Source of the DNA: Polynucleobacter sp. MWH-Loch1C5 | GTDB taxonomy: Bacteria; Pseudomonadota; Gammaproteobacteria; Burkholderiales; Burkholderiaceae | DNA: 64,000 nt | Direction of reading: 5' to 3' | NCBI RefSeq assembly: GCF_018881775.1 | Contig: NZ_JACVPR010000001.1 | Coordinates: forward strand, 558,001 to 622,000 | Shown here: piece after piece, positions 55,773-64,000 of the stretch | Layout of the letters: each line of letters starts with the position of its first letter | Numbering within the stretch: the stretch's first letter is position 1 | The notes under the pieces: model-generated | Database searches by the model: none | Told to the model about the DNA's origin: nothing | What the model saw: only the letters and a program-made list of their open reading frames with translations | Made by a program: the position numbers and the translations under genes

Positions 55773-57863
55773 TTAAGGATTCGTGGTCTGAGAAGTTTTT
55801 ACTGGCTCTTCGCTTACCGCTTCCTGATCTAAGGTAACTGTCAAATTGACTTCTACCTCATCTTCAATACCCACATCTTCGGTCGCAGCCTCACTCTCAA
55901 TCAAGCCAAGATAACGGACGCTAGCTGTGAGCATAAGACCATCAATAGCCAAAATTTCGATTTCAGCACGTGCGCCACGCGCTTGGGTTAGCAACTCTGG
56001 TATCTGCAAATAAAGAGGAATCGATTCCACTCTGGCTCTGCCATCTTTTAAGTGACGCACATTTGTCTTCCAAGGCAAGCCCTGTTGCTGTGCATATTGC
56101 AAACACCAGTATTGCTCCAATCGCGCTTGATACTCGTTATAGGCTCCGTAAGTGGCATCAAAGTCAGCAGCAATTGCCATGAGTTGCGCATCTTTAGGTT
56201 TAAAGGGTGCCACTAATTTAGCCGTAACCCCATTTTTCACCATGGCAATCAATTGCCATTGATTCACTAAATCTGCGTAACGTCGCAAAGGTGAAGTACA
56301 CCAGGTGTAGTCGTTAATCCCCAAACCCTCATGCGGTCCAGGCTGGGTCTGCATACGAGTTCGCTGCGGACCCCAGCCTTTTTGCACACGATAGATTGCG
56401 GGCACATCATGCACGGCCAACCATGCGCCCCAAGTGCTATTGGTATGAATCATCCACTCAGCCACAATCGTATCCAAAATAGAGCCGCGTTGTCGTGCAC
56501 CAATGGTCACTACACCATCTTCGACTTTAAAACTAAAGTCACGCAAGAGTGCTTTTGCATCTTGTATACCCAGTACTTCACGCTTCAGACCATTTTGCTC
56601 ACGAGCATCTTGGCGCCGTGCATGTAATGCCTGAGCACTTAGCCATAGCAAACGCAACTCATCCCGATAGGGTAAGTCGTCAGAGGTATCGAGTGACTCT
56701 TGTGTCACGCGTTCTTCAAGATCATCTAACCTTAAGTTATGTGCCATTGGCACTAACTCTATGACTGTTTTAGACGGTAGATCGAGTAACTGCCCTGCAG
56801 GATCGACTGTGACATATAAAGAGAGTGCCGGTCTGGGCGATGCAGTCTCTTTCTGCCCCTCATCTAGCGAGAAAATACTCACTAACTCATGTGGCAGCAT
56901 AGTGATCTTGCCACCCGGGTAATACACGGTAGATAGTCGCTCGCGAGCAATCTGATCACACGCATCCTGCGGCTGAATCAATAGCCCAGGAGCAGCGATG
57001 TGCACGCCAACCTGGTAATTACCATCATCTTGTAAGGTGACCGAGAAAGCATCATCAATTTCTGTAGTGCTCGCATCATCAATCGAAAAAGCTTTGACCT
57101 GTGCAGTGGGTAAGCCCTCAAGAATCTGTTGGGCTTGCCGAGTCAAAATCTCATAATCGAGTGCGTAGTGCGCAAAATCAATGCCTTTTGGAAAATGCTC
57201 TTTATAAAAACGTCCCTCATGAAAATCTAGCGAACTCTCAATAGCCTGGCAACGAATAAATAGTTCTGGGATACCACCGGGTAAACCGTGAGCGGCTGCA
57301 TGTACCGCTTTATAGGCCGCTGAGTTTTTATCTGGATGAAAGAGCAATGCCTTCACTTGTGGCTTCAGAGCTTCTGGGCAACGACCCTCTTTGAGTTCAG
57401 CAATCCACTGTTCCTGCAAAATAAGTTCTTGCTTTTTTCGCTCAACCGCTAGGAGTGCAGCTTTAAGTTGTTCAGCCGGCGCTCTTAAGAATTGCCCACG
57501 ACCTTTGCGTCTAAAGTAAATAGGGGCTGCTTGTATACCGATGGCAAGCGCCATTTTTTGTAGATCGCTCGCAGCATCACCGTAATACTCTTTGGCTAAA
57601 TCTAAAAAATGAAACTCCACCTCACCAGCGCACTCCCAAAGAAAATCTAGATCAAGGGTTTGAGCTTCGTCTTGTGCGCCTTTCAACAACTCTGGCAGTG
57701 CTTGAGTCACGTGAGCGAGCTGCAACCAAACATCTTTACTTTTAAGTTTGGCGCGCTTACCACTCATGGTCTCAATCGGCATAGGGTCTGCAGGCGCAGC
57801 CCCTGAAGCCGACATCAGAGTGGCTAACTTCAGATCACCTGACTCTTCATATAGAAAATGCAT
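55773..57863 (-). CDS. RNB-domain exoribonuclease (RNase II/R-like)
   Basis: This 696-residue 3'-5' exoribonuclease carries the RNB catalytic region near 235-560: KAFSIDDASTTEIDDAFSVTLQDDGNYQVGVHIAAPGLLIQPQDACDQIARERLSTVYYPGGKITMLPHELVSIFSLDEG, with the metal-binding Asp residues in SIDDASTTEIDDAF. YTWCTSPLRRYADLVNQWQL near 510-529 completes the active site. The N-terminus lacks typical cold-shock domains, and the C-terminal S1-like part is acidic (EVEVNLTVTLDQEAVSEEPVK). It is a member of the betaproteobacterial RNB group annotated as ribonuclease II; RNase R proper is longer. It overlaps the fabG-like stop by one base. Confidence 0.88.
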   Translation of the reverse strand: MHFLYEESGDLKLATLMSASGAAPADPMPIETMSGKRAKLKSKDVWLQLAHVTQALPELLKGAQDEAQTLDLDFLWECAGEVEFHFLDLAKEYYGDAASDLQKMALAIGIQAAPIYFRRKGRGQFLRAPAEQLKAALLAVERKKQELILQEQWIAELKEGRCPEALKPQVKALLFHPDKNSAAYKAVHAAAHGLPGGIPELFIRCQAIESSLDFHEGRFYKEHFPKGIDFAHYALDYEILTRQAQQILEGLPTAQVKAFSIDDASTTEIDDAFSVTLQDDGNYQVGVHIAAPGLLIQPQDACDQIARERLSTVYYPGGKITMLPHELVSIFSLDEGQKETASPRPALSLYVTVDPAGQLLDLPSKTVIELVPMAHNLRLDDLEERVTQESLDTSDDLPYRDELRLLWLSAQALHARRQDAREQNGLKREVLGIQDAKALLRDFSFKVEDGVVTIGARQRGSILDTIVAEWMIHTNSTWGAWLAVHDVPAIYRVQKGWGPQRTRMQTQPGPHEGLGINDYTWCTSPLRRYADLVNQWQLIAMVKNGVTAKLVAPFKPKDAQLMAIAADFDATYGAYNEYQARLEQYWCLQYAQQQGLPWKTNVRHLKDGRARVESIPLYLQIPELLTQARGARAEIEILAIDGLMLTASVRYLGLIESEAATEDVGIEDEVEVNLTVTLDQEAVSEEPVKTSQTTNP

Positions 57864-58609
57864 TAAAGCGACATCCCGCCACTCGCCTCTAGGGCAATAC
57901 CATTGATGTAACTCGACTCATCACTGGCAAGAAATGCATAAATATTAGCCATCTCTTCTGGCTGCCCTAAACGTCTTAACCAAGAACGTTCACGCATGCC
58001 TTTGAGAACCTCTTCTGGGATGGTCGACAAAATACTCGTCTCCACAAAACCAGGGCATACAGCATTCACCCGAATACCTTTAGGACCCAACTCCCTAGCC
58101 CACGTTTTTGTAAAGCCAATCACCCCAAATTTAGTCGCTGCATAATTGGTTTGACCAAAGTTACCGTAGAGTCCCACCACACTCGAGGCCGTCACGATCG
58201 AACCTTTACCGGCTTTGAGCATATGCGGCACGACCGCTTGCGTGCAATTGAAAACCCCTTTGAGGTTGACATCAATCACGGCATCAAACTGCTCTTCAGT
58301 CATATTGACCAAACGTGCATCTTTAGTAATACCTGCATTATTGATGAGCACATCAATACGTCCGTATTGCGCAATCACTTGCTCAACGACTTGATCAATC
58401 GATGCTCGGTCGGTGACATTGAGTGCGTACCCTTCGGCTTGGCCGCTATTTTTTTTAATATCCGCCACCGCTTGGTTGACCGCATCGATTTTCATATCTG
58501 TGACGATAGCAATACCACCTTCTTTGGCAAATTTATGCGCTGTCGCTAAACCGATGCCATTAGCGGCGCCCGTAATGATGCAAACCTTATCTTTGAGTCG
58601 CTGGCTCAT
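57863..58609 (-). CDS. SDR-family 3-oxoacyl-ACP/acetoacetyl-CoA reductase (FabG-like)
   Basis: This 248-residue classical short-chain dehydrogenase has the cofactor motif [25 protein letters not shown] near 7-31, [43 protein letters not shown] near 86-128, catalytic Ser in [50 protein letters not shown] near 139-188 (Tyr-x3-Lys), and a C-terminal [17 protein letters not shown]. The NAGITKD segment is typical of FabG and PhaB. The start (58607-58609) has GAGGGGG nine bases upstream; 32 more in-frame residues upstream overlap mpl and lack family support. The substrate may be acyl-ACP or acetoacetyl-CoA. Confidence 0.9.
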   Translation of the reverse strand: MSQRLKDKVCIITGAANGIGLATAHKFAKEGGIAIVTDMKIDAVNQAVADIKKNSGQAEGYALNVTDRASIDQVVEQVIAQYGRIDVLINNAGITKDARLVNMTEEQFDAVIDVNLKGVFNCTQAVVPHMLKAGKGSIVTASSVVGLYGNFGQTNYAATKFGVIGFTKTWARELGPKGIRVNAVCPGFVETSILSTIPEEVLKGMRERSWLRRLGQPEEMANIYAFLASDESSYINGIALEASGGMSL

Positions 58610-58646
58610 ACATACCCCCTCATATTTTTTATGTTCTGCATGATGA

Positions 58647-60059
58647 CTACTGCTTCGATTGAAGACGTTCGAGTAGTTTGCGATGCACACCACCAAAACC
58701 ACCATTACTCATTACCAAGATGTGATCATGGGGTTGAGCTTCTTGAATAATCGCATCCATCAATTGCTCCAAATCATCAAATGCCTGTGCTTTAGATCCC
58801 ATTGGACTGAGAGCCTCTTGTAAATCCCAACCCAAAGCATCCTTACCCGCGCGAGCACCATAAGCAAACACTCGATCAGCTTGTACTAAGCTGGCGGGTA
58901 ACTGGGCTTTCATGACCCCTAACTTCATGGTGTTCGAACGTGGCTCGAGCACTGCCAATATGCGGCCGGCTTGATTCGCTAAACGTCTTTTTAAACCATC
59001 GACGGTTGTCGTGATCGCTGTTGGATGATGCGCAAAATCATCATAGATCGTAATATCGTTCACACGTCCCACAATCTCTAAACGGCGCTTCACGTTTTTA
59101 AAACGTCCCAGCGCTGCAGCAGCGTCTTTCGGATCGATGCCAATATGATGAGCTGCGGCAATGGCTGCTAATGCATTTTGCTGATTATGGCGCCCAGCCA
59201 CTGATGCATCTGGATGCCAACTCACCTCTGCGACAGTTTGACCTTGATAGATGACCTCAAAACCATCATCTTGCGTATCTTTTAAATCCCAAATCTGTTG
59301 TGGCCCAAATTTTTCTACACTTGACCAAGCACCTCTTTGTAAGACGCGTTCCAAACTATCTTCCATACCATTAACAATCAGGCGCCCTGATTGCGGCACG
59401 GTTCTCACTAAGTGATGAAACTGGGTCTCAATCGCCTTGAGATCTGCAAAAATATCAGCGTGATCAAACTCGAGATTATTCAAAATCGCGGTCTTTGGGC
59501 GGTAGTGCACAAACTTACTACGCTTATCAAAAAAGGCTGTGTCGTATTCATCGGCTTCAATCACAAAATAATGAGCCGATTTTTCTTTTTGCGGATCTTG
59601 ATAGGGTGAGCCTAAGCGTGCTGATACATCAAAGTTATTTGGCACCCCACCAATCAAATAACCGGGCTCTCTGTGGTTGTCTTGCAAGATCCAGGTGAGC
59701 ATCGCGGTGGTCGTGGTCTTACCATGGGTGCCGGCAATCGCGAGTATATGCTTACCTTGCAAGACTTGCTCGCCCAACCATTGCGGACCTGACTGGTAAG
59801 GCAGACCAGCATCCAAAATAGCTTCCATCAGCGGGTTTCCACGAGAAACCACATTACCGATGATGAATAAATCCGGTTGAAGAGCGAGCTGCTCAGGACC
59901 AAAACCTTCAATCAGATCAATGCCCTGGGCTTCTAATTGAGTACTCATGGGAGGATAGACATTAGCGTCACAGCCCGTGACGCGGTGGCCCGCTTGCCTT
60001 GCGATGGCGGCAATACCGCCCATAAAGGTACCGCAAATACCTAGGATATGAAGATGCAT
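58647..60059 (-). CDS. mpl: UDP-N-acetylmuramate:L-alanyl-gamma-D-glutamyl-meso-diaminopimelate ligase
   Basis: This murein-recycling ligase joins the freed tripeptide to UDP-MurNAc. The 470 residues show the Mur-ligase order: [45 protein letters not shown] near 3-47, the P-loop [20 protein letters not shown] near 109-128, [24 protein letters not shown] near 167-190, [20 protein letters not shown] and [21 protein letters not shown] near 336-356. [13 protein letters not shown] follows. The [14 protein letters not shown] block is diagnostic for Mpl against MurC. It diverges from the tlpA-like gene over 64 bases. Confidence 0.96.
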   Translation of the reverse strand: MHLHILGICGTFMGGIAAIARQAGHRVTGCDANVYPPMSTQLEAQGIDLIEGFGPEQLALQPDLFIIGNVVSRGNPLMEAILDAGLPYQSGPQWLGEQVLQGKHILAIAGTHGKTTTTAMLTWILQDNHREPGYLIGGVPNNFDVSARLGSPYQDPQKEKSAHYFVIEADEYDTAFFDKRSKFVHYRPKTAILNNLEFDHADIFADLKAIETQFHHLVRTVPQSGRLIVNGMEDSLERVLQRGAWSSVEKFGPQQIWDLKDTQDDGFEVIYQGQTVAEVSWHPDASVAGRHNQQNALAAIAAAHHIGIDPKDAAAALGRFKNVKRRLEIVGRVNDITIYDDFAHHPTAITTTVDGLKRRLANQAGRILAVLEPRSNTMKLGVMKAQLPASLVQADRVFAYGARAGKDALGWDLQEALSPMGSKAQAFDDLEQLMDAIIQEAQPHDHILVMSNGGFGGVHRKLLERLQSKQ

Positions 60060-60123
60060 GCCAAGATTTTATCCAAACATCAGTGCACAATAAGCTGAAT
60101 TTCTAACTCTTCATGAAACTTCT

Positions 60124-60669
60124 ATGCAAAAGAACCGCTCGTCTTGGATATTGATTTTGGCTGCCGCCGTGATTGCCACCGGTCTCGGGGCTGCATTGTC
60201 CTTATACACATTTAGGACCACCCCAGCGGCCGATGGAGCAGTGGAAGCTTTATGGACCAGCGAGTTACGCAGCCCCAGCGGTGAAATACACGCAACGGAT
60301 GCCTGGCGGGGCAAAATCGTGGTAATTAACTTCTGGGCCTCTTGGTGCCCCCCTTGCGTAGAAGAAATGCCCGATTTGAACCGATCCTACGAGAAATATC
60401 GCTCTAAAAATGTGGTATTTGTTGGCATCGGCGTTGATTCCCCATCGAATATACGTGAATTTCTGTCAAAAACACCCGTTAGCTACCCCATCGCCCTAGG
60501 TGGTCTAGAGGGTGGAAATTGGGCAAAAAGTTTAGGAAATCCTAGTGGCGGACTACCTTTTACCGTCTTGATCGATGAAAAAGGCAGCATAAAAAAGACA
60601 AAATTAGGAAAAATAGACGAAGTTGAGCTCAATAGCTGGATAGATAGCGCTATACTCCCTGCTAAATAG
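60124..60669 (+). CDS. TlpA-like periplasmic thioredoxin-fold protein
   Basis: This membrane-anchored redox protein of 181 residues has an N-terminal helix (SSWILILAAAVIATGLGAALSLYTF, 6-30) with the rest in the periplasm. The thioredoxin fold holds GKIVVINFWASWCPPCVEEMPDLNRSYEKYRSKNVVFVGIGVDS near 63-106, with the C75-P-P-C78 active site. The cis-Pro region is GGLPFTVLIDEKGSI near 149-163. TlpA/ResA-type proteins reduce cysteines during cytochrome c maturation or other envelope disulfides. The gene is followed 25 bases later by accB, perhaps in one transcript, which is the usual betaproteobacterial order. Confidence 0.9.
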   Translation: MQKNRSSWILILAAAVIATGLGAALSLYTFRTTPAADGAVEALWTSELRSPSGEIHATDAWRGKIVVINFWASWCPPCVEEMPDLNRSYEKYRSKNVVFVGIGVDSPSNIREFLSKTPVSYPIALGGLEGGNWAKSLGNPSGGLPFTVLIDEKGSIKKTKLGKIDEVELNSWIDSAILPAK

Positions 60670-60694
60670 AAAAAAGTACTTTTGAAAGGGAAAT

Positions 60695-61150
60695 ATGGAT
60701 CTTCGCAAGCTAAAAACACTCATTGACCTCGTTGCTGAATCTGGCGTATCTGAACTAGAAGTCACTGAAGGCGAAGACAAAGTCCGAATTGTTAAGAATC
60801 CTGCTCCCGTCGCTGCCCAAACCCAAACCGTTTACGCACCCGCTCCTGTAGCTGCTGCCCCAGTTGCTCCCGCACCAGCGGCAGCACCCGCCCCTGCGGC
60901 AGAAGAAGTGCCGGCCGGTCATATTGTGAAATCCCCGATGGTGGGTACTTTCTACCGCTCACCGACGCCTGGCGCCGAATCTTTTGTGAAGATTGGCGAC
61001 ACCGTCAAAGAAGGTCAAACCCTGTGCATTATCGAAGCGATGAAGTTATTGAACGAAATCGAGTCTGATAAGTCAGGCGTTGTTAAAGAAATCCTCTGCG
61101 AAAACGGCCAAGGCGTTGAATTTGGTCAGCCTTTGTTTGTTATCGCTTAA
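60695..61150 (+). CDS. accB: Biotin carboxyl carrier protein of acetyl-CoA carboxylase
   Basis: AccB carries CO2 on biotin for malonyl-CoA synthesis. The 151 residues have [35 protein letters not shown] (1-35), an Ala/Pro-rich flexible linker (36-72), and the biotinyl domain [76 protein letters not shown] with the biotinylated Lys in EAMKL near 117. A GAAAGGG ribosome site precedes the ATG. It is followed 24 bases later by accC. Confidence 0.97.
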   Translation: MDLRKLKTLIDLVAESGVSELEVTEGEDKVRIVKNPAPVAAQTQTVYAPAPVAAAPVAPAPAAAPAPAAEEVPAGHIVKSPMVGTFYRSPTPGAESFVKIGDTVKEGQTLCIIEAMKLLNEIESDKSGVVKEILCENGQGVEFGQPLFVIA

Positions 61151-61174
61151 TTCCTCACCGATAAGAGTTCAATC

Positions 61175-62551
61175 ATGTTTGAAAAAGTACTGATCGCGAA
61201 CCGCGGTGAAATCGCCCTGCGTATTCAGCGAGCCTGTCGTGAAATGGGTATTAAAACTGTGGTGGTTTTCTCAGAAGCCGATCGCGAAGCGAAATATGTG
61301 AAGTTAGCCGACGAAGCGGTCTGTATTGGCCCTGCACCTTCGGCGCAAAGTTATTTGAATATGCCCGCCATTATTTCTGCGGCTGAAGTAACCGATGCCC
61401 AAGCGATTCATCCGGGTTATGGCTTCTTGTCAGAAAATGCCGATTTTGCAGAACGCGTTGAAAAATCTGGTTTTGCTTTTATTGGCCCCACCGCAGAATC
61501 TATTCGCTTAATGGGTGATAAGGTATCGGCCAAGCAAGCGATGATTCGCTCAGGGGTGCCTTGTGTTCCCGGTTCCGAAGGGGCTTTGCCAGACAATCCC
61601 AAAGAAATTATTGCGATTGCCAAGAAGATTGGCTATCCGGTGATTATCAAAGCCGCAGGTGGCGGTGGTGGTCGCGGCATGCGTGTTGTGCATACTGAAG
61701 CGCACCTTATCAATGCGGTGAATATGACGCGCGAAGAAGCGGGCCGTGCTTTTGGTAATCCTGAAGTCTATATGGAGAAGTTCTTGGAGAACCCACGCCA
61801 CGTAGAAATTCAGGTACTGGCGGATACTTTTAAGAATGCAGTGTATTTAGGTGAGCGTGACTGCTCTATGCAGCGTCGCCACCAAAAAGTGATTGAAGAA
61901 GCCCCTGCACCAGGTATTGATCGGCGCCTGATCGCCAAGATTGGTGAGCGTTGTGCAGAAGCCTGTCGCAAGATTGGCTATCGTGGTGCGGGTACTTTTG
62001 AGTTCTTATACGAAGACGGTGAGTTCTACTTCATCGAGATGAATACGCGCGTTCAGGTCGAACACCCCGTAACAGAAATGATCACAGGCATTGATATCGT
62101 GCAGCAACAAATCCGTATTGCTGCCGGTGAAAAATTACCGTTTAAGCAAAAAGATATTGAATTCCGCGGTCATGCCATTGAATGCCGTATCAATGCAGAA
62201 GATCCCGTGAAGTTTATTCCTAGCCCAGGACGTATTCAGTCATGGCATGTACCAGGCGGTCCAGGCGTACGGGTTGATTCACATGCCTATGCCGGTTATT
62301 TAGTACCACCGACTTACGACTCGATGATTGGTAAATTGATTACCTACGGCACCACCCGTGAACAAGCGATGCGCAGAATGCGTATTGCACTCTCAGAGAT
62401 GGTGGTCGACGGCATCCAAACCAATATTCCCCTGCATCGTGAACTGATGATTGACCCCAAGTTTGCTCAAGGTGGCACTAGTATTCATTACCTCGAACAC
62501 CGCTTAGAAGAGCAGGCAGCGTCTCGGGGTGACTCACGTAAAGCTAAGTAA
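61175..62551 (+). CDS. accC: Biotin carboxylase subunit of acetyl-CoA carboxylase
   Basis: This ATP-grasp enzyme carboxylates the biotin of AccB. The 458 residues show [61 protein letters not shown] near 2-62, [17 protein letters not shown], and the ATP-binding glycine loop [17 protein letters not shown] near 158-174. Also present are [37 protein letters not shown] and [46 protein letters not shown] near 272-317. It lies between accB and prmA, as in most Burkholderiales. Confidence 0.98.
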   Translation: MFEKVLIANRGEIALRIQRACREMGIKTVVVFSEADREAKYVKLADEAVCIGPAPSAQSYLNMPAIISAAEVTDAQAIHPGYGFLSENADFAERVEKSGFAFIGPTAESIRLMGDKVSAKQAMIRSGVPCVPGSEGALPDNPKEIIAIAKKIGYPVIIKAAGGGGGRGMRVVHTEAHLINAVNMTREEAGRAFGNPEVYMEKFLENPRHVEIQVLADTFKNAVYLGERDCSMQRRHQKVIEEAPAPGIDRRLIAKIGERCAEACRKIGYRGAGTFEFLYEDGEFYFIEMNTRVQVEHPVTEMITGIDIVQQQIRIAAGEKLPFKQKDIEFRGHAIECRINAEDPVKFIPSPGRIQSWHVPGGPGVRVDSHAYAGYLVPPTYDSMIGKLITYGTTREQAMRRMRIALSEMVVDGIQTNIPLHRELMIDPKFAQGGTSIHYLEHRLEEQAASRGDSRKAK

Positions 62552-62562
62552 GTCTTTATCCG

Positions 62563-64000
62563 ATGACTTATCGCGAGCTGGTTTTTCTAGTCAGTGAAGC
62601 AGAAGCGGATGCTGTCGGTGATGCTCTCATGGATATGGGGGCTTTATCGATCACTGTCAATGATGCAGCCGCTGATACCGAAGATGAAAAACCTCTTTAT
62701 GGTGAGCCTGGCTTGGTTCCAGAAAAAAATGCCTGGGAAGAGTCTGAGCTGATAGCTTTATTCAATGAGCAAGGTCTGAGTACCGAGTACATCACTCAAA
62801 GTTTGCAAGATAGTGGCTTTAAGGTTCAAGCACCGCTTGAGCGCTATGTCGCTGAGCAAGATTGGGTACGCCTAACCCAGTCCCAATTTGATCCGATTCA
62901 AGTCGGTCAACGTTTATGGGTCGTACCCTCATGGCATGAAAGCCCACCTCAAGCCGATGCAGTCTGCTTAGCTGTCGATCCTGGTTTGGCTTTTGGTACT
63001 GGCAGCCACCCAACCACGAAGTTATGCATGCAATGGCTCGAGTCTTTTGCAGATGCGGGTCAATTACGCGACAAAACACTGCTTGATTACGGTTGTGGCT
63101 CGGGTATTTTGGCGATTGCCGCAAAAAAATTAGGCTGTGGCCCAGCCTTAGGCGTTGATATTGATGAGCAGGCTGTGATTTCGGCCAAAGACAACGCTCT
63201 GCGTAACGAAGTCGTGATTGACTTTCACTTACCTGAATCCGATCCGATTCATGAGCGCTATGACATTGTGGTTGCCAATATCTTGGCCAACCCCCTACAA
63301 GTCTTAGCCCCGGCTTTAGTCCAAAGAATGGTGATTGGCGGTCATATTGTTTTATCTGGCATCTTGGCTCGCCAAGCGGATGATGTGATCAAAACCTATA
63401 GCCCCTGGTTAGAACTATCGATTTGGGGTGAGGAAGATGGTTGGGTGTGTCTCACTGGGCAACTCAAACAAGCCGTCGCCGAGTCTCAAAAAAAAACACC
63501 TGAATCTTCAGCCGGGGACATTCAAGCTCAAGATCTGAGAAGTGAGCGAGGATGGCTAGCTTGCCCACCTTGGCTAGCGATTGTGCTGATTAGTACTTTG
63601 AGCCTAGTCTTTGTTGTACAAGTCCTATTTTTAGCTCGCAATACGATCTATCACCAACTTGCCAAACTACCAGAACCTTCACAAAAGACTTTTTTATCGA
63701 CTTTTGCTCAAGTAGATAGCTGGATTTGCCAAGTTTTGCCCTGCCAGAATATTCCTTTAGCAGATTTCAGTGCCTGGGCCATTGAATATGCCCAGTTAGA
63801 CATGGCACGTGGTCAGGGTCAACTCAAATTACAAATTCGCAATAAGCTTGCGGTGCCTGTGCAATGGCCAGACTTGGAATTAGTTTTAAGCAATGCAGAA
63901 AATCAAGATTTAGAAACGATTTACTTAAAACCGAGCCAATGGCTACCCCCGGGCTACCCTCTCTTAGAGAGCGGTCGCTTTGCTTCTCCCCGCGAAGAAG
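62563..64000 (+). CDS. prmA: Ribosomal protein L11 methyltransferase fused to a DUF3426-like domain (3' end cut)
   Basis: The frame opens 11 bases after accC with MTYRELVFLVSEAEADAVGDALMDMGALSITV. The PrmA methylase follows: LAVDPGLAFGTGSHPTTKLCMQWL near 139-162, LLDYGCGSGILAIAAKKLGCGPALGVDIDEQAVISAKDN near 173-211, and IVVANILANPLQVLAPAL near 241-258. It usually ends near WVCLTGQLK, about residue 301. Here translation continues without a stop through a polar linker carrying an A9 run (63488-63496, residues 309-312). Next is a membrane helix (PPWLAIVLISTLSLVFVVQVLFL, 335-357), then a DUF3426-like region with PCQNIPLADFSAWAIEYAQLDMARGQGQLKLQI and WPDLELVLSNAENQDL. DUF3426 is normally the next separate gene, with a zinc-ribbon start, which is missing here. 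Confidence 0.88.
   Translation, partial: MTYRELVFLVSEAEADAVGDALMDMGALSITVNDAAADTEDEKPLYGEPGLVPEKNAWEESELIALFNEQGLSTEYITQSLQDSGFKVQAPLERYVAEQDWVRLTQSQFDPIQVGQRLWVVPSWHESPPQADAVCLAVDPGLAFGTGSHPTTKLCMQWLESFADAGQLRDKTLLDYGCGSGILAIAAKKLGCGPALGVDIDEQAVISAKDNALRNEVVIDFHLPESDPIHERYDIVVANILANPLQVLAPALVQRMVIGGHIVLSGILARQADDVIKTYSPWLELSIWGEEDGWVCLTGQLKQAVAESQKKTPESSAGDIQAQDLRSERGWLACPPWLAIVLISTLSLVFVVQVLFLARNTIYHQLAKLPEPSQKTFLSTFAQVDSWICQVLPCQNIPLADFSAWAIEYAQLDMARGQGQLKLQIRNKLAVPVQWPDLELVLSNAENQDLETIYLKPSQWLPPGYPLLESGRFASPREE
63488..63496 (+). repeat. A9 tract at the PrmA/DUF3426 seam, possible slippery site
   Basis: Codons CAA AAA AAA ACA (Q309-T312) include the heptamer A AAA AAA in the zero frame. 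After a -1 slip the next codons are AAC ACC TGA, so the ribosome would stop at 63501-63503 and release PrmA alone at 313 residues. Without slip the fusion is made. Confidence 0.6.

Noticed and set aside
58610-58705. 32-residue N-terminal extension of the FabG-like protein
   Set aside because: It overlaps mpl and lacks SDR character; the inner ATG has GAGGGGG upstream and gives the standard length.

Overview
The window reads as chromosome of a free-living betaproteobacterium of the Burkholderiaceae, most like Polynucleobacter. This is inferred from gene content and order: fur next to bamE, dapB, leuS, lptE and holA; tlpA-like, accB, accC and prmA in a row; mpl, fabG, an RNB-type RNase, tonB, aroE and mtgA in a row. 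Mid-40s GC and very short intergenic gaps fit. No rRNA, tRNA, CRISPR array or intact insertion sequence was seen.

Positions 1-22104 are one surface-polysaccharide (capsule or O-antigen, Wzx/Wzy type) locus, entirely on the minus strand and so read right to left. It begins with an RfaH/NusG-type antiterminator (21571-22104). Just beyond it is a 12-base match to the RfaH recruitment signal ops (21475-21486), in the leader of the structural genes. These run: wzi-like outer-membrane protein, SLBB export protein, short Wzz, WecA/WbpL-like initiating transferase, manC, GDP-mannose 3,5-epimerase, a GT2 transferase, a decayed gmd remnant, ugd, a UDP-glucuronate 4-epimerase, Wzx-like flippase, GT4, Wzy-like polymerase, GT4, RmlC-like and cupin sugar-nucleotide enzymes, a CgeB-like glycosyltransferase, GNAT acetyltransferase, DegT aminotransferase and rmlA, which leaves the window. 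The precursor genes predict GDP-mannose and GDP-L-galactose, UDP-glucuronate and UDP-galacturonate, and an N-acylated dTDP-aminosugar. Two possible switches stand out. One is (ATAG)14 upstream of the rfaH-like gene, beside a perfect 17-bp inverted repeat. The other is a G10 run at the start of the CgeB-like glycosyltransferase gene.

Positions 22364-41157 are mostly minus-strand housekeeping genes: PAP2 phosphatase, ElyC-like protein, pyrB, pyrR, ruvX, yqgE, (photolyase on plus), apaH, a GSU2403-type nucleotidyltransferase, hemL, rubredoxin, rlmL-like, hemJ, proA, holA, lptE, leuS, dapB and bamE. Positions 41181-54813 carry fur, gapA, tkt, rsmE, an orphan barstar-like gene, maeB, thiL, corA, pyrF, pgpA, pncC, mtgA and aroE. 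Positions 54833-60059 carry tonB-like, an RNB exoribonuclease, fabG-like and mpl on the minus strand.

Positions 60124-64000 (plus) carry a TlpA-like thioredoxin, accB, accC and prmA. The prmA frame does not stop at the end of the methyltransferase. It runs through an A9 tract into a membrane segment and a DUF3426-like domain, an apparent gene fusion with a possible frameshift site at the seam.

The best candidates for something new are: the RfaH/ops/tetranucleotide-repeat control region; replacement of gmd by a GDP-mannose 3,5-epimerase cassette; the prmA-DUF3426 fusion; and a 34-bp palindrome covering the apparent TTG start of the GSU2403-type gene.
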